From the NCBI GenBank assembly GCA_902489225.1, contig CABTZA010000015.1:1-19205 (forward strand): DNA of 19,205 nt, written 5' to 3'. Shown one piece after another: positions 6,798 to 15,288 of the stretch. How positions within the stretch are numbered: position 1 is the first letter of the stretch; every line of letters begins with the position of its first letter. The stretch is from an uncultured Collinsella sp. (GTDB lineage: Bacteria; Actinomycetota; Coriobacteriia; Coriobacteriales; Coriobacteriaceae). The notes beneath the pieces were generated by a model. It was not told where the DNA came from. It saw nothing but the letters and a program-made list of their open reading frames with translations, and made no database searches. Position numbers and translations under genes: made by a program.

Positions 6798-7724
6798 ATG
6801 AACAACATCGTACTTGCCGTTCTGCAGGGCGTGGTCGTCATGGCCGTCGCACCGTTCTTCTCCGGTCTCGGCCGCGTGATCCGCGCCAAGATGCACAACC
6901 GTCGCGGCCCCAGCATCATGCAGGACTACCGCGACCTGGCCAAGCTCTTTGCGCGCCCCGAGTCCCAGAGCGAGGACGCGAGCTTTGCGCTGCGCATTAT
7001 GCCGCCGCTGTTCTTCGCCGTCGCCTTTATGCTCGCGATGGGCCTGCCGCTCTTTACGGCGCAAAGCCCCATCCCGGTCTTTGGTGACGCCATCACCATC
7101 ATGTACAGCCTGGCGCTCGCCCGCTTCTTCTTCGCCCTCTGCGGCGTGGATTCGTCCAACGCCTACGCCGGTATCGGCGGCGTCCGCGAGCTGCTCATGA
7201 GCGTGCTCATCGAGCCGTCCATGCTGCTGGCGCTGTTTGCCGCCGCCCTGGTGTGCGGTTCCACCGACATCGCCACCATGGGTCAGCACATCATGACGGG
7301 CGCCATCGACGCGCCGGTCGCCGTAATCCTCGCCGGCATCGCCTTTGCGATTGCCTGCTACATGGAACTCGGCAAGCTGCCGTTTGATCAGGCCGAGGCC
7401 GAGCAGGAGCTTCAGGAGGGCCCGCTCGCCGAGCTTTCCGGCCCGTCGCTTGCGATGGCCAAGCTCGCCATGTCCATGAAGCAGGTCCTGGTCGTCGCCT
7501 GGTTCTGCGCGATCTTCGTCCCCTGGGGCGAGCCCGCGACCGTGGGCGCCGCCGCTGTTCTGGGTGCAGTCATCTTCCTGGTGAAGTGCCTGATCGATTT
7601 TGTCGTATGCGGCGTGATCGAGAACTCCTGCTCGCGCTCGCGTTTTAAGGTGCTTGGCAATCAGACCTGGGCCGTCGTGGGCATCGCCGTTCTGGCGTTT
7701 GTCTTCGTGGTCGTCGGCGTGTAG
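6798..7724 (+). CDS. hyfC: Hydrogenase-4 component C, NuoH-like membrane subunit
   Basis: A 308-residue membrane protein of the NuoH/HycD family (E. coli HycD 307, HyfC 322). An RRGPSIMQDYRDLAKL motif at about 35-50 and the ELGKLPFDQAEAEQEL segment at about 190-205 followed by ELSGP are the cytoplasmic loop signatures of the family, with conserved acidic residues near the quinone-site equivalent. Several hydrophobic helices surround them. This subunit joins the peripheral electron-transfer arm to the membrane arm and sits where ion movement is thought to be triggered. A GGAGGGGAG ribosome site precedes the start by 3-4 bases, and only 12 bp separate it from hyfB. Confidence 0.92.
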   Translation: MNNIVLAVLQGVVVMAVAPFFSGLGRVIRAKMHNRRGPSIMQDYRDLAKLFARPESQSEDASFALRIMPPLFFAVAFMLAMGLPLFTAQSPIPVFGDAITIMYSLALARFFFALCGVDSSNAYAGIGGVRELLMSVLIEPSMLLALFAAALVCGSTDIATMGQHIMTGAIDAPVAVILAGIAFAIACYMELGKLPFDQAEAEQELQEGPLAELSGPSLAMAKLAMSMKQVLVVAWFCAIFVPWGEPATVGAAAVLGAVIFLVKCLIDFVVCGVIENSCSRSRFKVLGNQTWAVVGIAVLAFVFVVVGV

Positions 7725-7739
7725 GAGAAGGGAGAAACA

Positions 7740-9197
7740 ATGTCATTTGCAGTCAGTCTGTCCCTTCTCGGCTTGGTCGCTATCGCGGCCCCGATGGTGG
7801 CCTCGGTGCTCGTCGCCCTGTTCCCCCGTCCGTACGCCAAGTGGTTCAGCGTTTTGGGTGCCGCCGTCTCGACGGTCTGCACCATCGCCCTCGCCGCGAA
7901 TTTCGCTGGCGCCGGCATGCCCGACACGCAGGTCCCCCTGATCTCGTTTGGGCAGACCCTCGTCATGGGATTCACCTTCGATCGCATGAGCACGCTGCTC
8001 GCGCCCGCCTTTGTGGGTATCGGCCTGCTTGTCGTGATCTATTCGATTCCCTATATGAGCGAGAATAACCGTGAGCATCCCGACGCACCGCGTCGTCGCT
8101 TCTACGCGTACCTCGCGACCTTCATCGGCGCCATGGCCGGTCTCGTGTACAGCTCGACCCTTTTGGGCCAGCTCGTGTTCTTTGAGATCACGGGTGCGTG
8201 CTCTTGGGGCCTCATTAGCTACTACATGACGCCTACGGCCAAGAAGGCCGGCATGAAGGCTCTGATCATTACGCATATCGGTGCGCTCGGCCTGTATCTG
8301 GGCGCCGCCATCGTGTTTGCCCATACCGGTACCTTCGCCATTACCGCGATTGCCGGCCTCGACGCCAAGCTCAAGGCTATCGTCCTTTTGCTCGTGCTGT
8401 TTGCGGCCTGGGCCAAGTCCGCACAGGTTCCCATGTACATGTGGCTGCCTTCGGCCATGGAGGCGCCGACGCCTGTTTCGGCCTACCTGCATGGCGCCTC
8501 GATGGTTAAAGTCGGCGTGTGCGTGTTCGCGCGTGCACTCGTCTCTGCCGGCGAGATCCCCGAGATTGTGGGTTGGGTCGCCATTATCGACGCCATGGTC
8601 ACCATGCTCTTTGGCTTCCTTATGTACCTGCCGCAAAAGGACATGAAGCGTCTGCTGGCCTTCTCCACGATCGCCCAGCTCTCCTATGTGTTCTTTGGTC
8701 TGGGCCTTTCGGTCTTTGGCAGCCAGCTGGCCTTCGATGGCGCCGTCTGCCACATCTTTAACCACGCTTTCGCCAAGACGCTGTTCTTCCTGATCGCCGG
8801 TTCGTTCTCCTTTACGCTCGGCACGCGTATGCTGCCCAAGCTTCGCGGCATCGTAAAGAAGTACCCGATCTCGGGCGTGGGCTTCGGTGTCGCGGCACTC
8901 GCTATTGCCGGCGTGCCGCCCATGAACACGTTCTTCTCGAAGTTCCAGATCATCGCCGGCGGCTTTTCTGTAAGTGCCGGCAACGTCGCGATCCTGGTGC
9001 TCGTGTGCATCATGGTCGCCGAGACCGTCGCCACCTTCGCCTGGTTCCTCAAGTGGATGGGCTATTGCCTGCCCGGCGAGCCGAGCGAAGAGGTCGCTGC
9101 GGGAGCCCCGCTTCCCCGTGCGATGGCGTTCGTGTTCATCGTGCTCATCATCATGGTCATCGTCAGCGGCCCGCTTTCGGCCAGCTGGATCGGTTAG
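7740..9197 (+). CDS. hyfD: Hydrogenase-4 component D, antiporter-like membrane subunit
   Basis: A 485-residue polytopic protein of the NuoL/M/N family (E. coli HyfD 479). Glu149 (VFFEITGACSWG), Lys226 (AAWAKSAQVPMYMWLPSAM) and Lys257 correspond to the buried charged residues of ion-pumping antiporter subunits, and HIFNHAFAKTLFF carries the later His/Lys pair. HyfD is absent from the small FHL-1 hydrogenase 3 and is a marker of the larger FHL-2 type. It starts 15 bp after hyfC behind a GGGAG site; its stop codon lies inside the ribosome site of hyfE. Confidence 0.92.
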   Translation: MSFAVSLSLLGLVAIAAPMVASVLVALFPRPYAKWFSVLGAAVSTVCTIALAANFAGAGMPDTQVPLISFGQTLVMGFTFDRMSTLLAPAFVGIGLLVVIYSIPYMSENNREHPDAPRRRFYAYLATFIGAMAGLVYSSTLLGQLVFFEITGACSWGLISYYMTPTAKKAGMKALIITHIGALGLYLGAAIVFAHTGTFAITAIAGLDAKLKAIVLLLVLFAAWAKSAQVPMYMWLPSAMEAPTPVSAYLHGASMVKVGVCVFARALVSAGEIPEIVGWVAIIDAMVTMLFGFLMYLPQKDMKRLLAFSTIAQLSYVFFGLGLSVFGSQLAFDGAVCHIFNHAFAKTLFFLIAGSFSFTLGTRMLPKLRGIVKKYPISGVGFGVAALAIAGVPPMNTFFSKFQIIAGGFSVSAGNVAILVLVCIMVAETVATFAWFLKWMGYCLPGEPSEEVAAGAPLPRAMAFVFIVLIIMVIVSGPLSASWIG

Positions 9198-9210
9198 GAG
9201 GTAGAACGAC

Positions 9211-9864
9211 ATGGGTTATTCGATCGTCAACATCCTTGGCGGCCTTCTGATCGTCACGTCCACCATGGTGGTTGTCTCCAAGAACATCAAACATTCCATC
9301 CACTGGTATGCGGTGCAGTCGCTGGTGCTCGTGGGGCTTCTCGCCACGCTCGGTGTCACCACTGGTGCGCAGGAGCTGCTTATGTGGGCTGGATCTGCCT
9401 TTATCACCAAGGTTGTCCTGGTCCCTTATATCCTCAACCGCGCATACAAGAAGATGGGTGAGCCGAGCGACGCATCGCTCAAGGCTGGCCTTAAGCCCGC
9501 GTGGGCCATTTGCATCATCGCCGTCGAGGTTGCGATTTGCTTTGCCGTCGTGACGCAGATCAGCCTGCCCACGGCCGAGGTCGCAACGCCTGCGCTCGCT
9601 ATTAGCTTCGCTCACTTCTTTGTGGGCCTCACCTGCATCATTTCGCAGCGCAACATCATGAAGCAGATCTTTGGTTACTGCCTTATGGAAAACGGCAGCC
9701 ACGTGACGCTCGCGCTTTTGGCCCCCACCGCTCCCGAGATCATCGAGATCGGTATCGCCACCGACGCCATCTTTGCCGTCATCATCATGTCCATCGTCGT
9801 GCGTCGCATTTGGGACGACTCCCACTCGCTCGATGCGCGCGACCTGTCCGAGCTGAGGGGGTAG
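9211..9864 (+). CDS. hyfE: Hydrogenase-4 component E, NuoK-like membrane subunit
   Basis: A 217-residue membrane protein (E. coli HyfE 216) with about six to seven hydrophobic helices. Glu160 in FGYCLMENGSHV resembles the conserved membrane Glu of NuoK/MrpC proteins, and Asp185 lies in the last helix. In FHL-2 it sits between the antiporter-like subunits and belongs to the proposed ion-translocating chain. TTAGGAGG precedes ATG 9211, and 13 bp separate it from hyfD. The assignment rests on size, the NuoK-like segment and its place between hyfD and hyfF. Confidence 0.9.
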   Translation: MGYSIVNILGGLLIVTSTMVVVSKNIKHSIHWYAVQSLVLVGLLATLGVTTGAQELLMWAGSAFITKVVLVPYILNRAYKKMGEPSDASLKAGLKPAWAICIIAVEVAICFAVVTQISLPTAEVATPALAISFAHFFVGLTCIISQRNIMKQIFGYCLMENGSHVTLALLAPTAPEIIEIGIATDAIFAVIIMSIVVRRIWDDSHSLDARDLSELRG

Positions 9865-9867
9865 TCC

Positions 9868-11427
9868 ATGGAAACGTTGATTCTCGCCCTGCTCGCGACT
9901 CCTTTGGTGTTCTCGCTGGTTATGGCGTTTTTGCCCAAGAACACGTCCTATAACGTGTTTGCCGGTCTCAACCTGGTCTCCGTCGCAGCCGTCCTGGTGC
10001 TGTCGATTATGACGGCCGGTGACGTCCTTATGAGCGGCGAAACCGCGAGCGCTCTTGGCCTGTGGTTCCACCTCGATTCGCTGGGCGCCATCTTTGTGCT
10101 GCTCATCGGCTTTATCGGTTTTCTTACGGGGCTGTTCTCGCTGCCCTATGTAAAGGCCGATATCGAGGAGGGCTCCATGCCCGCCGAGCGCGCCAAGCAG
10201 TATTTTGCACTGTTTAGTCTGTTCGTGTTTACCATGCTGCTCGCGTGCCTGTCCAACAACATGATCCTCACGTGGGCCGCCGTGGAAGCAACCACGCTTT
10301 CCACCGTGTTCCTGGTGGGTATCTACAAGAACAAGACGGCCCTCGAGGCTTCTTGGAAGTACGCGATGGTCTGCACCGCCGGCGTGGCCTTCGGCCTGTT
10401 CGGTACGCTGCTGATCTACGCCAACGCCGCCGACGTGATTCCCAACGCCCACGAGGCCGCATTCCTGTCGTGCGTGCTGCCGTATGCCGACCAGTTCGAC
10501 CCGACGCTCATGCGCCTCGCCTTTGCGTTTATCGTGATCGGCTTTGGCACCAAGGCCGGCCTGTTCCCCATGCACACTTGGCTGCCCGATGCCCACTCCC
10601 AGGCCCCGAGCCCTGTCTCGGCCCTGCTCTCGGGCGTGCTGCTTAAGTGCGCCATGCTTGTGATCATGCGCTTCTACGGCTTTACTATCCAGGCCGTGGG
10701 CGCCGAGTATCCGCAGCTTTTGCTGTTGATCGTCGGCACGCTGTCCATTTTGGTGGCGGCACTTTCTATGTTCCGCCAGGATGACCTCAAGCGCCGCTTT
10801 GCGTATTCGTCTGTGGAGAACGTGGGCGTTATCGCCCTGTGCCTGGGTATCGGCGGCCCGCTGGGTATCGCCGCGGCCCTGCTGCACTGCGTGTTCCACG
10901 GCTTTACCAAGACGCTTGCCTTCTGCGTGTCCGGCAACATCCAGCACGCCTTTGGCACGCGTAGCCTGGCCAAGATCCAGGGCGTCGTCGAGGTTGCCCC
11001 CGCAACCGCCGCGCTCGCCATCCTGGCGCTGCTCGGTCTTGCCGCCTTCCCGCCCTTTGGCATGTTCATCTCTGAGTTCCTGACTTTTGTCGCCGGTGTT
11101 ACCGCCGGTCCCATGTGGCTGGTCGTCGTGGTCGCCCTCGGTCTTACCGTGGCCATCTCCGCGCTCACCCGCATCGCACTCAAGTCGGTATTCGGTCATG
11201 CGCCCCAGGGCATGGGCAAGCATGAGGCCCCGGCGCTCATGCTTATCCCCGAAATCATCCTGGCTGTCATGATCTTGTGGTTTGGCATCGCCACCCCGCT
11301 GCCTCTCGTGCACGGTGTGGAGACCGCGACCGGCATCGTGCTCGAGCAGAGCACCGAGGAACTTCACGCGACGCCGATGTACCGCGCTGTGTTCGGTACC
11401 GAGACCGCTCAGAGCGAGGTGGAGTAA
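9868..11427 (+). CDS. hyfF: Hydrogenase-4 component F, antiporter-like membrane subunit
   Basis: A 519-residue NuoN/M-like membrane protein (E. coli HyfF 526). Glu140 (TWAAVEATTLSTVFLVG), Lys229 (GFGTKAGLFPMHTWLPDAH) and Lys260 match the buried charges of pumping antiporter subunits, and CVFHGFTKTLAFCVSGN gives the later His/Lys segment. The last 35 residues or so are polar and probably cytoplasmic. With HyfB and HyfD it makes three antiporter-like subunits. It is separated from hyfE by 3 bp and from hyfG by 3 bp, so translation is probably coupled. Confidence 0.92.
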   Translation: METLILALLATPLVFSLVMAFLPKNTSYNVFAGLNLVSVAAVLVLSIMTAGDVLMSGETASALGLWFHLDSLGAIFVLLIGFIGFLTGLFSLPYVKADIEEGSMPAERAKQYFALFSLFVFTMLLACLSNNMILTWAAVEATTLSTVFLVGIYKNKTALEASWKYAMVCTAGVAFGLFGTLLIYANAADVIPNAHEAAFLSCVLPYADQFDPTLMRLAFAFIVIGFGTKAGLFPMHTWLPDAHSQAPSPVSALLSGVLLKCAMLVIMRFYGFTIQAVGAEYPQLLLLIVGTLSILVAALSMFRQDDLKRRFAYSSVENVGVIALCLGIGGPLGIAAALLHCVFHGFTKTLAFCVSGNIQHAFGTRSLAKIQGVVEVAPATAALAILALLGLAAFPPFGMFISEFLTFVAGVTAGPMWLVVVVALGLTVAISALTRIALKSVFGHAPQGMGKHEAPALMLIPEIILAVMILWFGIATPLPLVHGVETATGIVLEQSTEELHATPMYRAVFGTETAQSEVE

Positions 11428-11430
11428 CGA

Positions 11431-13203
11431 ATGATTGAAACTGAGAACAAGGTGTATGCCCGTCGCTGCGAGAGCCATGTCGAGGCCCTGCGCCGCGCCG
11501 TTCCGGGCTGCATCGAGAAGGTCGAGTGGCAGTGCGAGGACCAGCTGACGATTACCGTCAAGCAGGACAAGCTGCCCGAGGCCGTCCACTACCTGTATTA
11601 CGAGCGCTACGGCTGGATTCCCGTGATCATCGGCAACGATGAGCGCAGTCTGTGCGGCCGTTACGCTGTGTACTACGTCATCTCCATGGAGGGGGAGGAC
11701 CCCGGCTGGGTGACCGTGCGTACCGAGGTCGATCCCGCCAAGATGACGTTCCCGTCTGTGACGCCGTTCGTCCCCGCCTGCGTGTGGGGCGAGCGCGAGC
11801 TTCGCGACATGTTCGGCCTGATTCCCGAGGGTCTGCCCGACCGTCGCCGCCTGGTGCTTCCCGACGATTGGCCCAGCGGCCTGTACCCGCTGCGCAAGGA
11901 CTCCATGGACTACCGCTTCCGTCCCGCTCCCGCGAGCGACATGGAAAACTACGAGTTTCTGGCCGATACCAAGGGCAAGGAGACGACGCTCGTCCCCATG
12001 GGCCCGTTGCACATTACCTCCGACGAGCCCGGCCACTTCCGCCTGTTCGTTGAGGGCGAGACGATCGTCGACGCCGACTACCGTCTGTTCTACGTGCACC
12101 GCGGCATGGAGAAGGTCGCCGAGACGCGCCTGAACTATGACGCCGTGACGTTCCTCGCCGACCGCATCTGCGGCATCTGCGGCTGCGCCCACTCGGTTGC
12201 CTATGCCGAGGCCGTCGAGCGCGCCCAGGGCATTCATGTCCCGCCGCGCGCCCAGTACATCCGCGCTATCATGCTCGAGGTTGAGCGCCTGCACTCGCAT
12301 CTGCTCAACATTGGCCTGGCGTCGCACTACACGGGCTTCGACTCCGGCTTCCAGCAGTTCTTCCGCGTCCGCGAGAAGTCCATGGACCTGGCCGAGAAGC
12401 TCTCCGGTCACCGCAAGACCTACGGCCTCAACGTGATCGGCGGCGTGCGTCGCGACATTTTGGCCGAGCAGAAGCTCTCCACGCTCACGACCATCCACCA
12501 GCTGCGCTCCGAGGTTCAGGAGCTCGTCGACGTCTTGCTCTCCACGCCCAACTTTATTGAGCGTACGAGTGGCATCGGCATCTTGGACCGCAAGATCGCA
12601 CGCGACTTCTCGCCGGTCGGCCCGCTCATGCGTGGCTCGGGCTATGCCCGCGACGTGCGTTTTGACCATCCCTTCGACGGCTACGCCGATCCGGACGTTC
12701 AAAAGATGCACGCCGCCACGGCCGACACCTGCGATGCCTTCGGCCGTACCGCCGTTCGCATCCAGGAGGTCTACGATTCGATCGACATGATCGAGACCAT
12801 GCTCGAGAACTGCCCGTCGGGCCCCATCCTCACCACGGATTGGGAGTACACCCCGCACAAGTACGCCATCGGCGCCACCGAGGCGCCGCGCGGCGAGGAC
12901 GTGCACTGGGCCATGCTCGGCAACAACCAGAAGTGCTACCGCTGGCGCGCCAAGGCCGCCACGTACAGCAACTGGCCGGTCCTGCGCTACATGTTCCGCG
13001 GCAACACCGTGGGCGACGCGGCGCTGATCGTCGGCTCGCTCGACCCGTGCTACTCCTGCACCGACCGCGTGACGGTGACCGATGTCGCCGCCAAGCGCGA
13101 CCACGTGCTCGACAAGGAGCAGTTCGAGAACGTCTGGCGCGACAAGTCGCCGCTTGCGGGCGAGGGCACCATGGCCGCTCCGCTCGATGAGGAGGCGCTC
13201 TAA
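11431..13203 (+). CDS. hyfG: [NiFe] hydrogenase large subunit, NuoC-NuoD-like fusion (group 4a)
   Basis: Catalytic H2-forming subunit, 590 residues (E. coli HyfG 571, HycE 569). Residues 1 to about 165 are a NuoC-like domain with ERELRDMFG and PDDWPSGLYPLRKD. The rest is the [NiFe] domain. The nickel ligands are visible as RICGIC (Cys247, Cys250) and DPCYSC (Cys540, Cys543). By homology to HycE, HycI should cut after Arg546, removing a 44-residue tail (32 in HycE). The long conserved block from GPLHITSDEPGHF through YVHRGMEK is closely HycE-like. The gene starts 3 bp after hyfF behind GAGGTGGAG. The hycI protease lies in the same cluster, which fits. HycE and HyfG are close homologues; the neighbours decide the name. 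Confidence 0.95.
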   Translation: MIETENKVYARRCESHVEALRRAVPGCIEKVEWQCEDQLTITVKQDKLPEAVHYLYYERYGWIPVIIGNDERSLCGRYAVYYVISMEGEDPGWVTVRTEVDPAKMTFPSVTPFVPACVWGERELRDMFGLIPEGLPDRRRLVLPDDWPSGLYPLRKDSMDYRFRPAPASDMENYEFLADTKGKETTLVPMGPLHITSDEPGHFRLFVEGETIVDADYRLFYVHRGMEKVAETRLNYDAVTFLADRICGICGCAHSVAYAEAVERAQGIHVPPRAQYIRAIMLEVERLHSHLLNIGLASHYTGFDSGFQQFFRVREKSMDLAEKLSGHRKTYGLNVIGGVRRDILAEQKLSTLTTIHQLRSEVQELVDVLLSTPNFIERTSGIGILDRKIARDFSPVGPLMRGSGYARDVRFDHPFDGYADPDVQKMHAATADTCDAFGRTAVRIQEVYDSIDMIETMLENCPSGPILTTDWEYTPHKYAIGATEAPRGEDVHWAMLGNNQKCYRWRAKAATYSNWPVLRYMFRGNTVGDAALIVGSLDPCYSCTDRVTVTDVAAKRDHVLDKEQFENVWRDKSPLAGEGTMAAPLDEEAL

Positions 13204-13204
13204 T

Positions 13205-13921
13205 ATGCTGAAGCTTTGGAAGGTTAACGCCAAGGCCGGCGACGCGACGGTCAAGTACCCGTTTGCGCCGTTCCCCACCAACAAGGACATGCGCGGCAAG
13301 CCCGAGCACAATGCCGAGCTCTGCATCGCCTGCGGTGCCTGCGGCGTGGCGTGCCCGGCCGATGCCATTCGCATGGACACCGACCTTGCGGCCGATACCA
13401 TCACCTGGTCGATCGACTACGGCCGCTGCATCTTTTGCGGCCGCTGTGAGGAGGCCTGCCCCATGGAGGCCATCAAGCTCACCGAGGAGTTTGAGCTGGC
13501 CGTCATGAGCAAGGACGACCTCACCAGCAAGAGCGTCTACACGCTCGAGCACTGCTCGCGTTGCGGCAAGCCGTTTGCCCCGCACAAGGAGATCGACTAC
13601 GCCAAGCGCCTGCTGCAAAAGGCCGGCGGCATGGAGGCCGAGCAGGCCGCCCGTACCGTCGGTATGTGCCAGGAGTGCAAGCGCGAGCTCGACGCCCTGC
13701 GCGCCGCTTCGGCCGTAAAGACCGGCAACGCGCGCGGAATGGCTGCCAACGAGACGCTTGCGTCCGGTGAGCCCCAGGGCCCCGGCATGGAGTATCTGGG
13801 CGGCCACGGCGTGAACCCTGAGTATATCGACCGCGAGCTTAACCCCGATGCGCCCGAGATTCCCGCCGGTCCTGCGCCGGTCGAGGGCATCATCATGGAT
13901 TTTGATACGAAGGAGGAGTAA
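13205..13921 (+). CDS. hyfH: Hydrogenase-4 component H, two-cluster ferredoxin subunit with C-terminal extension
   Basis: A 238-residue NuoI-like protein. Cys40/43/46/50 and Cys75/78/81/85 are two [4Fe-4S] motifs that carry electrons into HyfI. A further CxxC pair (Cys117/120 and Cys155/158) resembles a metal-binding knuckle also present in E. coli HycF. E. coli HycF/HyfH are about 180 residues, so about 60 residues at the C-terminus (from about 178) are extra: a Gly/Pro/acidic segment ending in DFDTKEE. ATG 13205 lies 1 bp after the hyfG stop. A longer frame opens at 13082 inside hyfG but has no support; the GAGGAGG site just before the hyfG stop serves the ATG chosen here. Confidence 0.9.
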   Translation: MLKLWKVNAKAGDATVKYPFAPFPTNKDMRGKPEHNAELCIACGACGVACPADAIRMDTDLAADTITWSIDYGRCIFCGRCEEACPMEAIKLTEEFELAVMSKDDLTSKSVYTLEHCSRCGKPFAPHKEIDYAKRLLQKAGGMEAEQAARTVGMCQECKRELDALRAASAVKTGNARGMAANETLASGEPQGPGMEYLGGHGVNPEYIDRELNPDAPEIPAGPAPVEGIIMDFDTKEE

Positions 13922-13923
13922 CC

Positions 13924-14706
13924 ATGGCCGAACCCACGCTTTTGCCCGAGCGGCTTCAGTACCGCCCGACCAAGATCGAGCTCGACGAGAGCATCGAGAA
14001 GGCCAAGGCGACCCTTCTTAAGAAGATCAAGCGCTCGGTGTACGTCTACCGTGTTGACTGCGGCGGCTGCAACGGCTGCGAGATCGAAATCTTCGGTTCC
14101 ATCACGCCCGTCTTCGACGTCGAGCGCTTTGGCATCAAGGTCGTGCCCTCGCCCCGTCACGCCGACGTGCTGCTGTACACCGGTGCCGTGACGCGTGCCA
14201 TGCGCATGCCGGCCCTGCGCGCCTTTGAGGCCGCACCCGATCCCAAGATCGTGGTGTCCTATGGCGCGTGCGGCTGCACCGGTGGCATCTTCTACGACAA
14301 CTACTGCGTCTGGGGCGGCACGGACAAAATCCTGCCGGTCGATGTCTACATCCCCGGCTGCCCGCCCAGCCCCGCGCAGACCGTCTACGGCTTTGCCATG
14401 GCACTCGGTCTGCTGGACCAAAAGCTCCATGCCGAGACCACGGTGGAGGCCGCCGGCGAGCAGGCCGATATCCTGCACCCCGGCGTGCCGTACAAGCTGC
14501 GCGTTGCCATCGAGCGCGAGGCTCGCGCCATGAGCGGCTACCGCTACGGCCGCGACCTGGCCAACGAGTTTATGGATACGCTCGAGGGCGCGCCCAAGGG
14601 CGATATCCGCGGTGCCATGGCGCTGCTCATCGACAAGCAGGACGATCCGCGCCGCGTCGAGGTGTACTCGGCGCTGCAGGATCTGGTGCTGGCCGGAGGT
14701 CGCTAG
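13924..14706 (+). CDS. hyfI: Hydrogenase-4 component I, NuoB-like small subunit
   Basis: A 260-residue small subunit (E. coli HyfI 252, HycG 255) that holds the [4Fe-4S] cluster next to the [NiFe] site. The likely ligands are Cys49 and Cys52 (CGGCNGCEIE), Cys116 in SYGACGCTGG and Cys146 in IPGCPPSP. Extra cysteines at 46, 118 and 128 are seen. A family-typical segment ending in YRYGRDLANEF follows, and the last 40 residues are less conserved. It begins 2 bp after hyfH behind AAGGAGG. Its GGAGG site for hyfJ lies inside its own end. Confidence 0.93.
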   Translation: MAEPTLLPERLQYRPTKIELDESIEKAKATLLKKIKRSVYVYRVDCGGCNGCEIEIFGSITPVFDVERFGIKVVPSPRHADVLLYTGAVTRAMRMPALRAFEAAPDPKIVVSYGACGCTGGIFYDNYCVWGGTDKILPVDVYIPGCPPSPAQTVYGFAMALGLLDQKLHAETTVEAAGEQADILHPGVPYKLRVAIEREARAMSGYRYGRDLANEFMDTLEGAPKGDIRGAMALLIDKQDDPRRVEVYSALQDLVLAGGR

Positions 14707-15288
14707 ATGGAGCTCACGGACCGCTCTGGTTACTTTGCGGGTCCCGGTATGCTCGGCGGCTCCTTTGGCGATGCCTCGCGCGCAAGCGACGAGGCCGCCG
14801 AGGGCGTCGCCGACCCCTGCCTGGGCCACGCGCCCGACCAGGTGGTCTTCTATGAGCTCACGCGTAAGTTTGTGGAGACCGAGGAAGACGTTCCCCAGGA
14901 GGCCTGCGACGTGCTGTACTACACGCTCGCCGTGGGCCACCACACCGGCGTGCTCGACTGCTTTGAGCCGCGTCTGTCGGTGTCGGTGGATGTGTTCTAT
15001 TCGCTCGTCGACGCGTTGCCGGAGGGGGAGGCCAAGACCAAGTTCGAGGCCATCCGCTCCTTTGGCGAGTGCCAGCTCGACAAGGCGGCGGTGCCGTCGC
15101 TGCTCGAGGCCTGCGATGCGCTGCTCGACGAGCGCGGTTTTCGCGGGTCGGCCAAGGCCGGCATCTCGGTGTTCGACGACGACTTTGGCCTGCATGCCCA
15201 GCAGGTCGCGTTCTTAATGAAGTTTCGCGATCTGGTGGAGCGCGTGCGCGATGTGTCGGGTGTGTATCTGACGGGAAGGTTGCAGTAA
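14707..15288 (+). CDS. hyfJ: HycH/HyfJ-family hydrogenase assembly protein with N-terminal extension
   Basis: A 193-residue protein. From residue 45 (QVVFYELTRKF) through YYTLAVGHHTGVLDCF it follows E. coli HycH (136) and HyfJ (137). The family is needed for hydrogenase 3/4 assembly or maturation but is not thought to be a catalytic subunit; its exact role is not established. About 43 residues at the N-terminus, rich in Gly, Ala and acidic residues, have no counterpart in E. coli. The start is secure: ATG directly follows the hyfI stop (TAGATG) and GGAGG lies 7 bases before it. The stop shares a base with the hycI start. Confidence 0.88.
   Translation: MELTDRSGYFAGPGMLGGSFGDASRASDEAAEGVADPCLGHAPDQVVFYELTRKFVETEEDVPQEACDVLYYTLAVGHHTGVLDCFEPRLSVSVDVFYSLVDALPEGEAKTKFEAIRSFGECQLDKAAVPSLLEACDALLDERGFRGSAKAGISVFDDDFGLHAQQVAFLMKFRDLVERVRDVSGVYLTGRLQ

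Noticed and set aside
9163..13404. A 1413-codon open frame on the minus strand (and an 857-codon one at 4716-7289)
   Set aside because: They lie opposite well-supported hyf genes; long antisense frames are expected with this GC-rich codon pattern, and their sequences are His/Gly/Asp-rich with no recognisable domain.
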